This document shows positions 48,372-61,953 of a DNA stretch of 64,000 nucleotides, piece after piece. A model generated the notes under the pieces. That model was not told where the DNA came from. It ran no database searches and saw only the letters and a program-made list of their open reading frames with translations. The DNA lies in the NCBI GenBank assembly GCA_902729315.2, contig LR746271.1, forward strand, positions 129,001 to 193,000, read 5' to 3'. A program made the translations under genes and the position numbers. This DNA is from Spirodela intermedia. Taxonomy: Eukaryota > Streptophyta > Magnoliopsida > Alismatales > Araceae. How positions within the stretch are numbered: position 1 is the stretch's first letter; every line of letters starts with the position of its first letter.

Positions 48372-51300
48372 ATGGAATCCGCAGAGCCTCCGCCGGCGGC
48401 TACGGAGACCTCCCCGGTGAAGACGAAGCCGGTTTCCGTACCGTCTTCGGAGACGGCCGCGCTGCAACCGACGACGGTGTCGGCGGCGCCAAATCTCCCG
48501 CAGCAGCAGCAGAAAGCCTCGCTACCACCTTCATCGCAGCACCAGACTCTCCCACCGTTATCTTCGTCTATCCCTTCCGAGCCTGTAATTCCAGTTGCCC
48601 CCGCCCCCGCTATTAGCCCTCCTTTCCCCTCATTGCAACCCCCCGTAAACCCTCCCTCGCAGCCGCAGCCACAGGTCCAGTCTCAGAGTCAGCTCCAGCC
48701 TCAACTCCAGACACAGACACAACCACAGCCCCAAACCCTAGCCGCACATCAAACGGTCGTGCCGCAGCCGCATCCCCAGCTGCTACAGCAGCAACAAACT
48801 TTCTCGCAGCAACCCCATCAAAGGCCACCGCAGCCGGGGCGGGCTATTCGGTCCCCGCAATTCCCACCGCATGTCGCTTCTCCTGCTTCCGCCGCCGCCG
48901 CCGCCGCCTCCGCCTCCTCCTCCTCCTCTCCCCTGCCTTTGCCTTCCTCTTCAGTCGCATCTTCCTCTGGTCCGCTCCAGAGGCCTGGGATGGCCATCGG
49001 CGTTCCCGCCACGCTCCATCACCAAAGGACCCAGCAGCAGAGTCCTGTGCCGTTCTCCTCATTTGGGCCGTCGCCGGCGTTCAACCAAACGTTTAATGGG
49101 TTGCCTCGTAGCTCAGTAGGCATGCCAAACCAAGGCTCCAACACCAATACTCAAGTGTGTTTCCTTGCATCATGCCTTTCCCTTTCGCATTTCCTTTATA
49201 TTAGTACGTTCTTTCAATCAATGTTTCAATGTGGTGCTCGGCATTTATGGCATGATCGTAGGCCTTATGTTGGTATCGTTACAAGTATACTCGTAAGAGT
49301 TCTTCCCATGAACTGACTTATGTATCTCTTAAGAGTTCTTCCCATGAACTGACCTATGTATCTCTTACCCTCCTGATTCACTGAAATCCAGTAGTTCTCA
49401 ATTATCAAATCAATCTGTTTCAATGGAGTATTCCTCTAAAAATCCTTGGGCTATGCGTTATTGTTTAATCCTTGGTCTGTTCTAATTTGGAGCTTTGAAA
49501 GTCAACTTCTTGCTTTGCATTTTTCATACCTTTTTGGTGGGTATAAGTGGAAGGAAAAATTCATAGGCCCTATGAACCGGAGATTACCAATGAACATCGA
49601 AAAAAAAACCCCACATAAGTTACGACAGCTGTTTTTTTGGCCCTAAATTCTTGCATATTTTATCCTTTGGGGAGTCCTCTGAAAAGTATTCTGGTGGAAA
49701 TTTTGTATATCTGTGGAGACTCGTGGAATCAGTATGACTGCTTAATTGCAGCGGTTTAACATCATGATGCCGATCCCCATCTCCCATCTTTCATTCTTAC
49801 TCATTTCATAGTTTCCTTGCGTTTTTTCTTAAAGGTGAGACATCCAGTTCAAACGATTCAGAATCCTGGAGTGGGTGCTCAAGGTACTACCATGCGACCT
49901 GGTGGGGTTACTGGGAATCATCAGCAGCGGCCTGCACAGCCTTCTTTGAGATCAGTTTCTCCGTCAAATATTCAGTCTTCAACTAATCATGTGAGTGTCT
50001 GTCTTTTGGCTCATCCTTCTTTATCATCTTTTCTTTTCTGGTTCAATTTCTGTGTACCCGTACATCTTTCTCGAATCTCTTGGATAAAGTTTTTTATTAA
50101 AAAACAAACAAAGAAAAAGTCGATGGTCTTGTTTTATTAGCCTGATATATTGATGCTCTGGGACGTCTTTTTAACGATGATGTGTGATAATCTTGATGTA
50201 TATCTTTTAGCACGTATCATGGAGATATTAACTTCATTTTTCGATTCCAACGCATGTGTGAGCCGTTATATATGATACTCGGACCTATTTGTGTCTTTCT
50301 GATTTACCTCTTTTTATCTTAAAGAGGGGACATGAAAAATAATTCTTCACTTGCGGTTACTTTTGGATATTGGAATTCGCTTCTTGGGTTGCTTTCTTAC
50401 ATTTATTTTAATTAATGCTTTTGCAGAAGTTTCAGCCTGGTTCATTTCGAGGGCCCTCTGTGTCTTCTCCGAGTTCTCCATCACCCAGTCAATCCCAGAG
50501 TTCTCAACCGCATCAGCAGCCTTGGATGACTGCCCAAGGAAGACCAGCTAACCCTGGCTCCTTATCTTCCCCCTCGTTCAGGGCACAGAGCAGGCCACAG
50601 TTGTCACAGCAAAGACCACACCAACCACAACAACCGTCTATGCCAACATCGTTACACCAGCAGCAGATATCAGGTTCACAGCAACAGCAGAATCAGAAAC
50701 AACTGCTGCAGCAACAACAGCAACAGCAATCACAACAGCAGCAGCAACAGCAGACGCCATTGATACAGCTACAGCAGCAACAGCAGGCGTTGCAGCCACC
50801 TCAGTCGCTGCCAAAAGCCCAGCAAGCTGTGCATCAACAACAGCAGTTATCTCGATCAGCAGGTCAGAAGTCACTGGTTCCAGCATCAATGCAGTCAGGA
50901 GCCACCCAGCCTGGCTCCTTCCCTCCAACATCTGGAACAGATGATGGTGAATCCAGTAATCACATCCTCAGCAAAAGAAGCATACGTGACTTAGTTGCTC
51001 AGGTGAGCTATGGTGCACCCTCCTTTTTATCCGGTGCCATTTTATGTAAATGCATCAAATACTTAAAAAGGAAAACAAAGGCAGCGTTGTTAGTTTTGGT
51101 TTTAACCATCAGTTAAATTATACTAATCGATTCCTCAAAATTCAAAGCGAATACTAGAGAATTTTTTTAACTCCACTTCCTGGCCGTTAAAGAAAAGTCT
51201 TTTACCACAAAGCAGCGTTTCTACTTTATTTTATTACTTGATCTCACGGTTCTCTCTCTCTCTGCTTGACTGAATCCATTCTAAGTCATTCTGGCATCTG

Positions 51301-54059
51301 CTATTTTCTGCTGTTAAACTTTTTCTCCTTGCCATCAAATAATTATTTGGCCACATTTCTCATCGTAATTTTTTGATGATGTTCTAATCCCTTTATTTTT
51401 TTGGGACTGTCCAAGACTCTATATATAGCGTTAAAAATCATGCCATTGCGGTCAGATAATTGCATTGCTATTGTACCAATTGTTTTTTTTCCTGTTCTCT
51501 ACATCATGCCAAGTTTTTAATAGCACAAGTTGCTGTTTTAGGAATTATTTTCACGTACAGAAAACAGGTTGAGCTTGACTTATTAATTCCTGTTGGGGGA
51601 AGACAGCATAAGCCATGTAACCATTTGTGTTTCTAGTTGGATTTTTCGTCGCATTAAATGCTCGATGTTGATATATTCAATGAAGTCTTGTTGGTATTGG
51701 GGGGGCAGACTACAGAAGTTGCCTCATATATATCAATAAATATGTATCTGTTGTCAATGAAAATGACATGTATAGTACACCCTCTCTTGACATTTGGACT
51801 GACGTAATAATCTGCCATTTAGTCTTCTTCTTCATTCGAGTCCTACTTGCCATCTTCTCATTGAAAATTCTACCCTAAAATGCTTTCTCGCACGCTACAT
51901 ATGCATATAATAACATGGGAATCAAGTCTGAGGAGCCTTTTGATTGGCTATTTTGTTATAACTATGGGGCGGAGGAATTTGAACAGTATTCCGGTAATAT
52001 TCTAGAATAGACTCTTCGTTTCGTAATCAATCGTTCATCTGGAAATCTCTGTGGAATGTTTCAGAATGATTGTGATGAAAGCCTTGGTCAAAGTTTTCTC
52101 ACCATTTTCACATCTGTTGTGATAGTCAATATGATAAAATGATATTATTGTATTTGAAAAAAGAAGAAGGTGATGCTAGATATAAATTAATGAGCTTTAA
52201 TCATTTGCCTGCTTCTTAGATTGATCCCTCTGAAAGGCTGGATCCCGAAGTTGAAGATATCCTTGTGGAAGTTGCTGAAGATTTTGTAGAATCTGTGAGT
52301 TCTGTGGCCTTCAGTTAAGGATTATTTGTTTTAATTTTTTATTTTTTATTTTTTTGCGTTGATAAACAAACATAATAATTGTGCTCGGCTTGCCTTAGGA
52401 TTTCTCACATTATAATCTACATAATAGTGTATGGTATTCCCTTTAAGAGACATCACTTGTAATGCCATGCTCAATGCCTGTATTGAACGCTTTCCAATGA
52501 AAATGAAGACTGTGGAAGTTCAGTGAGATTTATGTTAATCATCAATTTGCCCTCCAATGCCTGCCTGCAGATTGTATTAGAGCAGAATCAGGTATCCTTT
52601 TTCCCCAAAAAGATGGTGATTATTTAAACGTCTTACAATGTAATGGCGGAAAGGACTCAGAATGTTGTTGGATTTCCGTCCTGCATTTACCGCGGATGTA
52701 ATGGTAAAAAAGGATGCGTTGATCTGGTGTCTCTCTCAGTGGCTCCAGCTTGGCCTCAACCTCTCCTGCTCCACTGCACACTTGATGCTTTTTCTGAAGA
52801 TTCGAAGCAAATTATGCGAAAATACTGCATATTTCTGAAGATCATTTCTAATTCCTCGAGCTTTCTGGTGTGATGAAAATGTCGTTTACTCTAAAATTGC
52901 TGGCGTAATATGTTATGCATTTGTTTTAGTTTTCTGGTGTATCTGATACTCTAATTTCGACTCCTGCACTCATCAGACAGGGGAGATGCTGTTTTGAGTC
53001 CATCTGTTATATATATATACATATTTAATTCTACCTTGTTTGTGGATTATGTGTTATTCCTTCAAATTCCTCCATTATCATCGATAGATGTGTTATCTCA
53101 ATCAAGTAGAAGGTGATGCCATTAGCCGAAAAACAATTCATAAACAACATTGACGTCCCCATATGGTCAATTTCGTACGAGTTGACTCCTATTGAGGAGA
53201 TGGGGCTTTCAGTTGCACAAAGCAGTTGTTTCTTACTGTTGAGCATTCTCCTATGTGATATAGTCAACGTCTGGTTTTCGCATAAATCCGATTTGACTGC
53301 ATGAAAAAAAATAGATATTTCACGTTCAATACTTGTACTACTATTGATCTGATTGTAATGCGTTCGATCCAGAGTGGTTGGCTTAAACTCATGAATTTTA
53401 GTCTGAAATCATCTTCAGAGTTGTTGGCTGTTTCATGACGATCGTTGATGTAATCTGCAGATAACTACTTTTGGGTGTTCTCTGGCAAAGCATCGGAAGT
53501 CAACTACACTGGAAGCCAAGGACATACTTCTTCACCTAGGTGAAGTTCCATGTGCATATTTTCATGGATTCCCTCTCTGGGCTCCTTGGGATTTTGACCA
53601 AAACAGACATATGTGGGCATCTCTCTTTATACACAGAGAGGAACTGGAATATGACGATACCCGGCTTCGGCGGAGATGAGATCAAGTGCTACAAGAAACC
53701 GGTAAGAGTCTCTGAGTAAACCAACCCGGGGTGAGATGTCAACGGGCTTCCTCTGTGCTTGACCACATGCATCTGGTTGCTTTCTTTGGGATTTGATCTT
53801 CAGCTCACGAACGACGTCCACAAGGAGAGGCTTTCATTGGTATGTTCTCCTGGCTTCCTTGGAGATTCAGATCTCCGTAAAAAAAATGTCTCCATCTGTC
53901 ATATTTATCGCATTAGTTGACCCCCAGATAAAGAAGTCAATGGCCGGAGCTCCTGAACCGGGTAATGCTAAGAGTTCTGCGGCTGGGCAGTCTTCTGGGG
54001 GCCACACCAAGAGCCATGCACCGAAGGCGCCCTTGATCGGCTCTCCAAAGCTGGCCTGA
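48372..54059 (+). CDS. TAF12: Transcription initiation factor TFIID subunit 12
   Basis: Eight exons join in frame: 48372-49154, 49835-49990, 50427-51002, 52220-52294, 53461-53539, 53637-53701, 53804-53839 and 53928-54059, giving 633 residues. The first 490 are Pro/Gln/Ser-rich, with dense Gln runs encoded by mixed CAG and CAA codons at 50660-50850. The histone fold spans about residues 493-565: [61 protein letters not shown] and ERNW. It continues with the plant-typical [10 protein letters not shown] and [11 protein letters not shown]12 pairs with TAF4 in TFIID (and in SAGA) in the nucleus; the Arabidopsis EER4/TAF12b gene modulates ethylene and cytokinin responses. The 0.4- to 1.2-kb introns are AT-rich. 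Start 48372 is gene-proximal with a ccATGG context. Confidence 0.94.
49295..49366 (+). repeat. Two-copy 36-bp tandem repeat in TAF12 intron 1
   Basis: A 36-bp unit beginning aagagttcttcccatgaact at 49295 is repeated directly at 49331 with one mismatch (gactta versus gaccta). This is a recent local duplication inside the first intron. Confidence 0.9.
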
Positions 54060-54738
54060 AGAGCCGCCCCCCTGCAGCTAGAAATCGCTCTGAGCTTCCT
54101 GGGTGCGGGGCTGTAGCCTCTGAGGTCTGTCTCATTGCTCATTCACTCCTGATAATATATATATATATATGGTTTTGATTAATATTTTTCTTGTGATTTT
54201 ATGGGCCATCGCTCATTTATTTTTCTTTCCCGTTGACTTCTTGGAAAAGGTGAGATGGATGGTGATGAGATGCGAAGAGAAAGAACGGTCGCGATGCTTG
54301 GGATCCTTGCAATCCGGGTTCTTGGGCTGCCTCCCGTTGACTTCTTTTCTTTTTTTTTTTGGCGAGGAAAAAACGAATGCGGCTGGAGGTCCCGTTTTGT
54401 CCGGTTGATGTTGTTCAGGGATTGAGCCCCCGTTTGATCCGGATCCTTCTCTCTTCTGTTCGGATTATTTTGGCCGCCGAGTCTCGCTCTTAATGGGCCC
54501 GTGGATCCGAAGACAACGCTTGTGGGCCCCACACCCGAACCAAGGCAAAATCTGTCCCAGATCCGAAAGAAGCGGCTCGGATTACCGGGACCGTCCGATC
54601 GTGAATCAACGGTGGAAACATTCCCTTGCGGGGTCTTATCGATCTCTGAAATCTGCATGAGAGAGAGAGAGAGAGAGAGAGAGCCGGATGAATCCGAATC
54701 AAGAAACGGACATCTGACTCGTGACACTTGGGGCCCAC

Positions 54739-54746
54739 TATATTTT
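54739..54746 (+). promoter_or_regulatory. TATA-like box of the glutaredoxin-domain gene
   Basis: TATATTTT lies 158 nt before the start codon at 54904, preceded by gggccc. The leader would contain the GA tract at about 54865-54879. Position fits; no transcript evidence. Confidence 0.45.
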
Positions 54747-54903
54747 ACCGTTGCCCTCGCTCCTCCCCTCCGACCGTTACGATTCAAAAACACAGTGTTT
54801 CCCTCCTCTCATCCCATGGCCTCCTCCCCCCACTGAGCTGTCACAAAACACGGCGAGCGAGAAAGAGAGAGAGAGAGAGGAGGAAGCGTAGGGATCGGAT
54901 CGA

Positions 54904-56067
54904 ATGGGCTGCATCTCCTCAAAAATGGCCAGAGAAGATCTCCGGAAGGAGAGGGAACTAGGGGTCAGCGGCGATGGGGGCGGCGTCTTGCCCAACCACA
55001 TAGTCTCTCTTACCTCCAGCACCTACGGAGTTTTGAAGCTCGACCGCGAGAACGCCGGAGAAGGGGCGGCCATGGAGGAGCGCAGGATGCCTCCGCCCCT
55101 CTTCGTCACAGGAGGTCAGAAGAAGGCCACGGCGGAAGAGCCGGAGATCATCAATGCCTGGGAACTCATGGAAGACCTCGACGACGAGATCCCGATGTGC
55201 CCGCCGGCGAAGAAGATGCCGGCGAAGACGAAGCCACTCGACGGCGCCGTCACATCCCCGAGGAAGCAGAGGGCAGCCGGCAAGGAGAACCTCTGCAAGC
55301 CGGAGCGACTGGATCTCGACCCTTCCCGTGTCCTGAAGCCCATCAGTTCCCCGGGCAGTGGACAGAGGGAGACCCCCAAGTCGATCAAGTCTACTTCCCG
55401 CAATTTGAAGATCCAATCCTCCGGCAGAGATTCTGGGGCGAGGAGGAGCTTCAGCCGCAGCCCGCTGTTCGATCCGGAACTCGTCGCCTTCTTCGAGAAG
55501 GACCACTGCGAGGAAGGGGCGCAGATCAAGAAGATGATCTCGGGAACTCCCCGGAAGCAGAAGCGAGGAGACGCCGCCGCTCCATACCCGTGGGAAAAAT
55601 TCGAGAAGAAGTGCCCCCCGGGCGGGGAGGAGTCGGTGGTTCTGTACACGACGACCTTGAGGGGGATCAGAAGGACCTTCGAGGACTGCAACGACGTGAG
55701 GGCTACAGTCGAGTCCCATGGGGTGCAGATTGTGGAGAGGGACATCTCGATGGACTCGGGATTCAGGGAGGAGCTCAGGTTGCTGATGGGGAAGAGGGAG
55801 GTGAGGGTGCCCCTGCTCTTCGTGAAGGGGAGGCTGCTGGGCGGCGCCGAGGAGGTGCTGAAGTTGGAAGAGGAGGGGAAACTGGAGAAGATGCTGGCCG
55901 GAATCCCGCGGGCGGCGGCGTGGTGCGACGGCTGCGGCGGGATGAGGTTCGTCCTGTGCATGGATTGCTGCGGCAGCTGCAAGGTCTTTGATGAGGGGGA
56001 GAAGAAGACGGTCAGGTGCGCCGAATGCAACGAGAACGGGTTGATCCGATGCCCCATCTGCGGCTAA
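54904..56067 (+). CDS. Glutaredoxin-domain protein with Cys-rich C-terminus
   Basis: A single exon encodes 387 residues. It begins MGCISSK, a consensus N-myristoylation plus palmitoylation signal, so plasma-membrane attachment is likely. A long basic Ser/Pro-rich region (about 60-225) precedes a glutaredoxin-like fold (about 244-335: SVVLYTTTLRGIRRTFEDC, VRVPLLFVKGRLLGGAEEV). The redox CPYC motif of true glutaredoxins is absent; the first strand is followed by TTLRG. The tail carries CxxC-type pairs at 341/344, 352/355-359, 372/375 and 383/386, which could bind zinc, as in GRXCR1-like proteins and the plant group around Arabidopsis At5g39865 and At3g28850. The biological role is unknown. The frame is open with no intron, and ATG 54904 is the first in a good context. 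Confidence 0.93.
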   Translation: MGCISSKMAREDLRKERELGVSGDGGGVLPNHIVSLTSSTYGVLKLDRENAGEGAAMEERRMPPPLFVTGGQKKATAEEPEIINAWELMEDLDDEIPMCPPAKKMPAKTKPLDGAVTSPRKQRAAGKENLCKPERLDLDPSRVLKPISSPGSGQRETPKSIKSTSRNLKIQSSGRDSGARRSFSRSPLFDPELVAFFEKDHCEEGAQIKKMISGTPRKQKRGDAAAPYPWEKFEKKCPPGGEESVVLYTTTLRGIRRTFEDCNDVRATVESHGVQIVERDISMDSGFREELRLLMGKREVRVPLLFVKGRLLGGAEEVLKLEEEGKLEKMLAGIPRAAAWCDGCGGMRFVLCMDCCGSCKVFDEGEKKTVRCAECNENGLIRCPICG

Positions 56068-56189
56068 TTTAGAGCGTTCTTTGCTTGTAGAAATGGAAGG
56101 AATGGGGGAGATGTCGATTGCTTCCTGCTGTCCCCATTCCGATTTTTTCACTACATTGAAATCACGTATATACCAAGAGAAATTGGTAG

Positions 56190-56228
<39 letters not shown>

Positions 56229-59200
56229 CCCCACCCTCTGAAACTACGTCATCCCCAAGAAATGGGATGATCCCAGGCCTGTTTCATGAGGATTCTCTAT
56301 GTATAAAGTGTACAAAGTTTTTCGGGATCGGGGTTCATTCATCTTTAAAACATTTTAAATGCCGCATAACATAGCAAAAACAGTATCATCCAGTTTGATT
56401 GCTGGTTGCTCGTGTGCTGAATTAAGAACAAAAAAATGGATCGAGAGCCACATCGTTAATTCAATCAAGGAAACCCAAAGATGATTACATTACTTGTTCA
56501 CTATGTTCATCCAAAATAAGTTAGATGACATGCCAAGAAGGTGAGGAGTTGACTTTTTATAGTTTTTACACTACACTAAGATTTTAACGCTTTTTCTTAG
56601 ATTGTTTTAGGTTGACTCAATTGTTAATAACTAACAAAAAACACTATTTTTCCTAGTCTATGGTCACAAATTGAGGTTCATTCCTCAGTTTTTTCCCTTG
56701 ACTTCAAACGAGTGAGATATGAAAATGATAAGTCAAAGATTTGTTGAGTCTACCCTAAATTGGAATGCATAATAATTTGTGTTGTCAATGTATTTGATAT
56801 CTTATTTTTTGATATTCTGATTATAGTGTTTTAAAGTCTCTTTATAGATATGATATTTTGACACTTGTTAATAACCTTAGACTCTAAGTCATATTGGATT
56901 CTAGGGATACTTCTCTCTCTCTCTCTCTATCCTAAGGTTAATTGACTTGACTCATGGGTTGTTAATTGATTTTTTTTTGTAATTTTATCTATAAAGTATT
57001 TCTTTCATTCCTAATTTATTTTCTTTATCTAGACCTCTTGTTAGATGATTCCTTGTATATATTTATATATGAAAATGACAATAAAACAAAATTGGATTGG
57101 ATCTAATAGTTTTGATCTTAATCCAACCATTAGTATAGCAAGAAAATAGTTATGATCAAATTTCCTTTTTTATTTTTATTTATCAATGTCAGAATACTTA
57201 AAGCAACATGACGCTCTGGTACTCAAGAACCAATCATGTAGGATCCACACTTGATAGTTAGAGCAGTAACGTATGATTATTATTCAATTAATTGGCTTTA
57301 AATGATACAATCATACATTCAAAAAAATCCACAATGAACAATGTTTTGACCATTTATAACTCATTTTCACAATCTGGTATAATATCTTAAAGGAATCACA
57401 TTTATCTCCAGGTTATAAAAATATCTATACACTATTTAAAATTAACATAGTTAAGATTTATCACTAGAAAATGGTATTAATACACATTAAATTCAAGTTA
57501 AAATTTTACATCTTATCACACATTATAAGTCTCATGTAAGGTACATTTTGTTACTAGTAAGGTATTTTTACATGCACAGAAGAAGCTCAATTATCAAGGT
57601 ATTTTTGATGTACAAAATTACCATCTTACTCTCTCATAGTACCTATCTAGCTACAAGTATAAAACCCATCTGACTACATGAGTGTGCTCCTTTCTTTAAA
57701 GTGAAAAATAAAATTATAGGTCATGTAATTAGTCTAGAAATCACATGTGACTATTCTAAGATACTCTAATAATTACCACAATTGTTATAATATCTTATAA
57801 TAGTTATAATTTTATAAAATTGACATTTTATCCTTGTACTCATTTCATCATCATCAAAAGTATAAAGGGTTCCAAAACCAACTAGTTAAAGTGATCAATT
57901 AGATATGTATTTTATTCTAATTCAAGTCTCTTAGACTATTCTACTCTAAATAGTTATCTTTTAATGGTTAGACTACTTACACATAGATTGAAATGTGATT
58001 GATGTATATTCAACCTAGAAGTATATTCTTAGATTACCAAATCTTTTTTTTTTTTTTTTTTTGTATACTTGCTTCATTTCTAGCTCTTCCTTCTCTCTTT
58101 TCTTTCTTTAGTTCCAAATTTTATATAAATTTTTACATAAATTTTGTTATGTTTCATCTAGTATCTTCAGTGATAAAAAAGATTGTATTTTATGTTGTTC
58201 TAGTGGTAATATCCATGTATCAATCAAATAACTATGCAAGTTTTATGCTAACATGATGTTTTCTTACAAATAGTTTGGTGTTAATTTCAGACTAATACTA
58301 CATGAGTCATAATTTCATGCATATATACTATGATCTTAATTGTTTTATGTTGTTCCCAACAGTCCATGTATTAAGATAGTTGACTGTACATGCTAACTTA
58401 TATTGGAACATGAATGTCATGTATTGAGATATTGTGTTTTAGAGCCATATTAATGAACAACATAATTCTCATGTATTGGAATATTAAACAAGAAATATAT
58501 ACTTATTTACATAAGATTTTTGTGTTTCACCTCCTTTTTTTGTAAAATGATTTTCATGTATTGATACACTAAACTTGATGTATTATGAGTTATTCCAAAT
58601 ATAATTTATTATATGTTAAAATTGATATAATTACTTTTCATATTGGTGTTTGATGTATTGTGTTCCAAAATGTAAACATCAAATACTGAAATATTATGGT
58701 TTATATAATGAGCTATTTGCACACCTGCCCTAGAGTTTGATACTAAAGTTTAATAATGCATTTTTCATATTATTAACTATTAACATCTAAATACTTTATT
58801 ATTTTTCAATACAACTCTTCCTATAATATCATATTTCTATTGATATATATATATATATAATGCCAACTTCTAATAAAAAAATGCTAAAATATTAAGATCA
58901 ATGGAATGTACTAATTCAATGCCTCCATTCTGCAACATACATGAATTTTTTATCAACATAAAAACTAATTCAATGTTACACAACACCAAAACAAGTCATA
59001 CAATTGATTACTATAACATTCGTACAAGCTACTCGATAAGGTGCAAAATATGTATAGAAAGAAACATGGGGCTCAAAAGACATGTAGATTGTGGTCAAAC
59101 CCTATAGTTCATTATTCCTCTCTTTGAAGTATCCACTTTGTTTGACCGATGAACATATGGAAGGTGACCCATCCATGGCTACTTGACCAGCAGCACACTC

Positions 59201-59240
59201 GTCAGTTGACAATCCAGAGATTTAGTTATGAAAGTCAAGG
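56068..59240. other. AT-rich gene-free block
   Basis: Apart from the GRX 3' flank (to about 56400) this is AT-rich DNA with no frame above about 85 codons and no recognisable domain. It contains a CT tract at 56194-56226, a poly-T at about 58045-58062, and several diverged copies of a catgtattgagatatt-like word between 58365 and 58670. A decayed repeat origin is likely but not shown. Confidence 0.45.
56194..56226. repeat. (CT)n tract downstream of the glutaredoxin-domain gene
   Basis: About 16 CT units, 127 nt after the stop codon, probably within the 3' untranslated region. Confidence 0.85.
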
Positions 59241-59341
59241 CACAATATGAATGAATCTCAGATGTTGTGGGTTGACTTTAAAGCCAAGCTGCATCCATGT
59301 AGAGGAGGGTGGGATGTTAGCATCCCGTGTGAAGTAGTAGA

Positions 59342-59426
59342 TGGGCCGGTTTGGATCCCAGGCAAGGTACGATGGCGGCAGCGGCGGCCCAATAAAAGAG
59401 AATGGATAATAGGAAGTGGATGGGCC
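59342..59426. promoter_or_regulatory. Site II cluster upstream of the right-end bZIP gene
   Basis: TGGGCC at 59342-59347, GGCCCA at 59386-59391 and TGGGCC at 59421-59426 lie about 1 kb before the bZIP start codon and about 270 nt before a likely leader-intron donor (ctcag|gtacgc near 59688). This suggests transcription starts near 59430-59600. Confidence 0.45.
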
Positions 59427-60376
59427 CGCTTTCGGGAAGAGTCCAGCGTGTATTTCCTCTCTGGGGGGCGCTGCGAGCCCAACGCCGCTGCCAGTCGACC
59501 CGTCCGTACGGAGGAGACAGAAGCCTGCAGTGCCGCCACCACCACCACCGCTGCCGCTGCCTCAGCCGTCCCTGCATTGCCCGCCGTACCGCATCAAATC
59601 CCCTCCCTTCTGCGGCGTGGTGCTCCCCCTCCCTCGCCGGCTCCGCCTTTCTCGCCGGCGTCGGAGCAGGAGAGGAGTAGGGCTCAGGTACGCCTTGCGG
59701 ATGGGGAGCGTGTGATGGATGCGCGAGCATGAAGCTCTTTTCATCCTTTCTCCGCGTTTTTTTCTGGCGCTGTGGAGGTTTTGGTTTAGGACGAGCGCAA
59801 TGTGGCTCAGAGGGACGTAGGTTTGGTGATGTATTCTGCTTTGGGATTCTGTGTGAGTTTTCGGTCGGGGTGAGCAGGCCTCGGAGAGTGTCCCCTAGGG
59901 TCGCGGATTTGGTAGGGGCGAACGCTTTTGGTCTCCCGTCCGATTAGTCACAGATGTGGGGTCGATCTTTTCTTGTTTCTGGTTTTGGAGTCTCCAATGT
60001 CAGCCGCCCATTTTTCTGCATGTTTGTATTCGTTCGATTCTTTGGTTCTTGTTCCATTTTCTTTGGCCAGTCGAGGCGTTTTTCTGGCGATCGTTTGGCC
60101 ATCCCCACTGGTCGGGGTGAGGTTTTTGTTTTCAGGTTGTACGTAGTTTTGCTTTGAATGTCCTAGGACCCTTGTTTATGCGAGTATGGTTCATCTGCGC
60201 GGATTTTGAGGCTTGTTTGAAATCCTGTTTGTAATTCATAGAAATATTTTCTTGGATTGCTGCCCAGCTCGCGGAAACAGATGCCATCGGCTCTCGTTTT
60301 GCAGTTTCATTTTCAATGAGTGGAGCAGAAAGAAGAAACATAGTCTAAAGGCAGGCGAGCGCTAGGTTACTTGACC

Positions 60377-61953
60377 ATGTCGCGGTCTTCTCAACGCCCA
60401 CCTCGCTGCCCGTTTCAGAGCAGGGGAACCTTGAACTACGCCATAGATGTCTCGCCTCTGAACGCAGATAATGGTAATGAGGCGACCGTGAGGCTTCATA
60501 GATTCCCATCCCAAGAATCTTACTTCGAGGAGCAGCCACTGTGGATTGATGATCTCTTGGGTGAATCGGAAATGAGCCCGAGAGGGGCTCTTCGGAGGTC
60601 TGCCAGCGATTCAGTGGCCATTTTGGACGTCCTATCAGAGGGCTTTAACGACATAGATGTACAGGCAACTGATGGATCAGGTTGTAAACCGACAGAACAC
60701 GTGCATGATACTGAAGGTGGTGGTGGATTGGAGGCAAGCTGTGTGTATGGTCCTAACTCGCCTAGGCATAAGTCTAATCAAAACCAATCAGAGAGCGCAA
60801 TAGTCTCTGCACTTTGGGAAAACGTCCCGCGATTCCCATTCCAATATGCTGCTTCGGATATTCGTAGTGTTGCTGAGATCAACCAATACAATGCTCATGG
60901 GAACCTCCCTTTTTCGGCTGGGGACTTTGACCCTGAAAGGGCATCAAGGAGGTATATTTTGTAAACCCTTGCTGATGCTTTAAAATTAATTCCCACTTTC
61001 TCTTTCTTTTTTTCATCGAGCATATCTGATATTGGTTTGCATTCGATTTTCTTTTTCTTTATTTATGATAAAATACATTTGAAAGGCATGCGTGCCTCAA
61101 AAGCATACTCTAGCATACTGCGGGAACAGAGAGTTCACAATGCTAATTTTTTTTTAGTGTTTTGGGTTATACGATTTGTTAGATTATCTTTCGCATTGAA
61201 GATTTACATTGATTTGAGCATAACTTGTGGCTTTTCAGAAAAAAAAAATCAGGCTTAAAAAGGGGGGGGTTTATTTTGAGCGGCGCAGATGTCAATATCT
61301 ATCCATGATTTTCCCATTTTCCTTGTGGAAACATGTGTAAACATTGTAGAAAACCTTTCTTGTTTGGAATACAATTTCATTTTCCTTCGCAGAATGAAAG
61401 CAAACTGTGGAGATATGCGCAATGATGCTGTGCTCTTGAAATGCTTACATAGGCATGCTTCTAGTGCACTTCTGGAGGACCGTCTATCTTCCTGTTTTAC
61501 TTTCCATTCTCGCTGTTGCCTTGTATTTTCGTCTTAACCGTTGAAAAGATGTTGGGCAACGGTTTTTGCCATGACTGCACCAACATATGCTTGATTTTAT
61601 TAGAATGATCTGCAGCATCTCCTAGATCATCGAGTTGCCAGGTGACCTGTAGCTCTCTCTTTTGCGGTTTAAACCATTGTCATGGAATCTTTCCTATGAT
61701 TTCCTGGCGAATTGCAATGAGAGTATCTCCCATTCTTTCGGAGAATGAGAAAGTTTTGTAGTTTGTTCACCAGCTCATAAGTGTGAAATAGTGGGTGAAT
61801 CAATCTCTGAGTTTCTGGATGCTACGAAAGGGCCTATAATTTGGAGCCAGATGAGATGAGATATGGGCCTTTGCTTCATTGGCTGTGCATTTTCACGCTT
61901 CACAGCCCATATAAATTATTCAACAAAATGTAAAAATCTAGAATGTTTTTCAG

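Noticed and set aside
54958-56151. 397-codon minus-strand frame
   Set aside because: It is the antisense shadow of the glutaredoxin-domain gene; codon pattern and homology belong to the plus strand.
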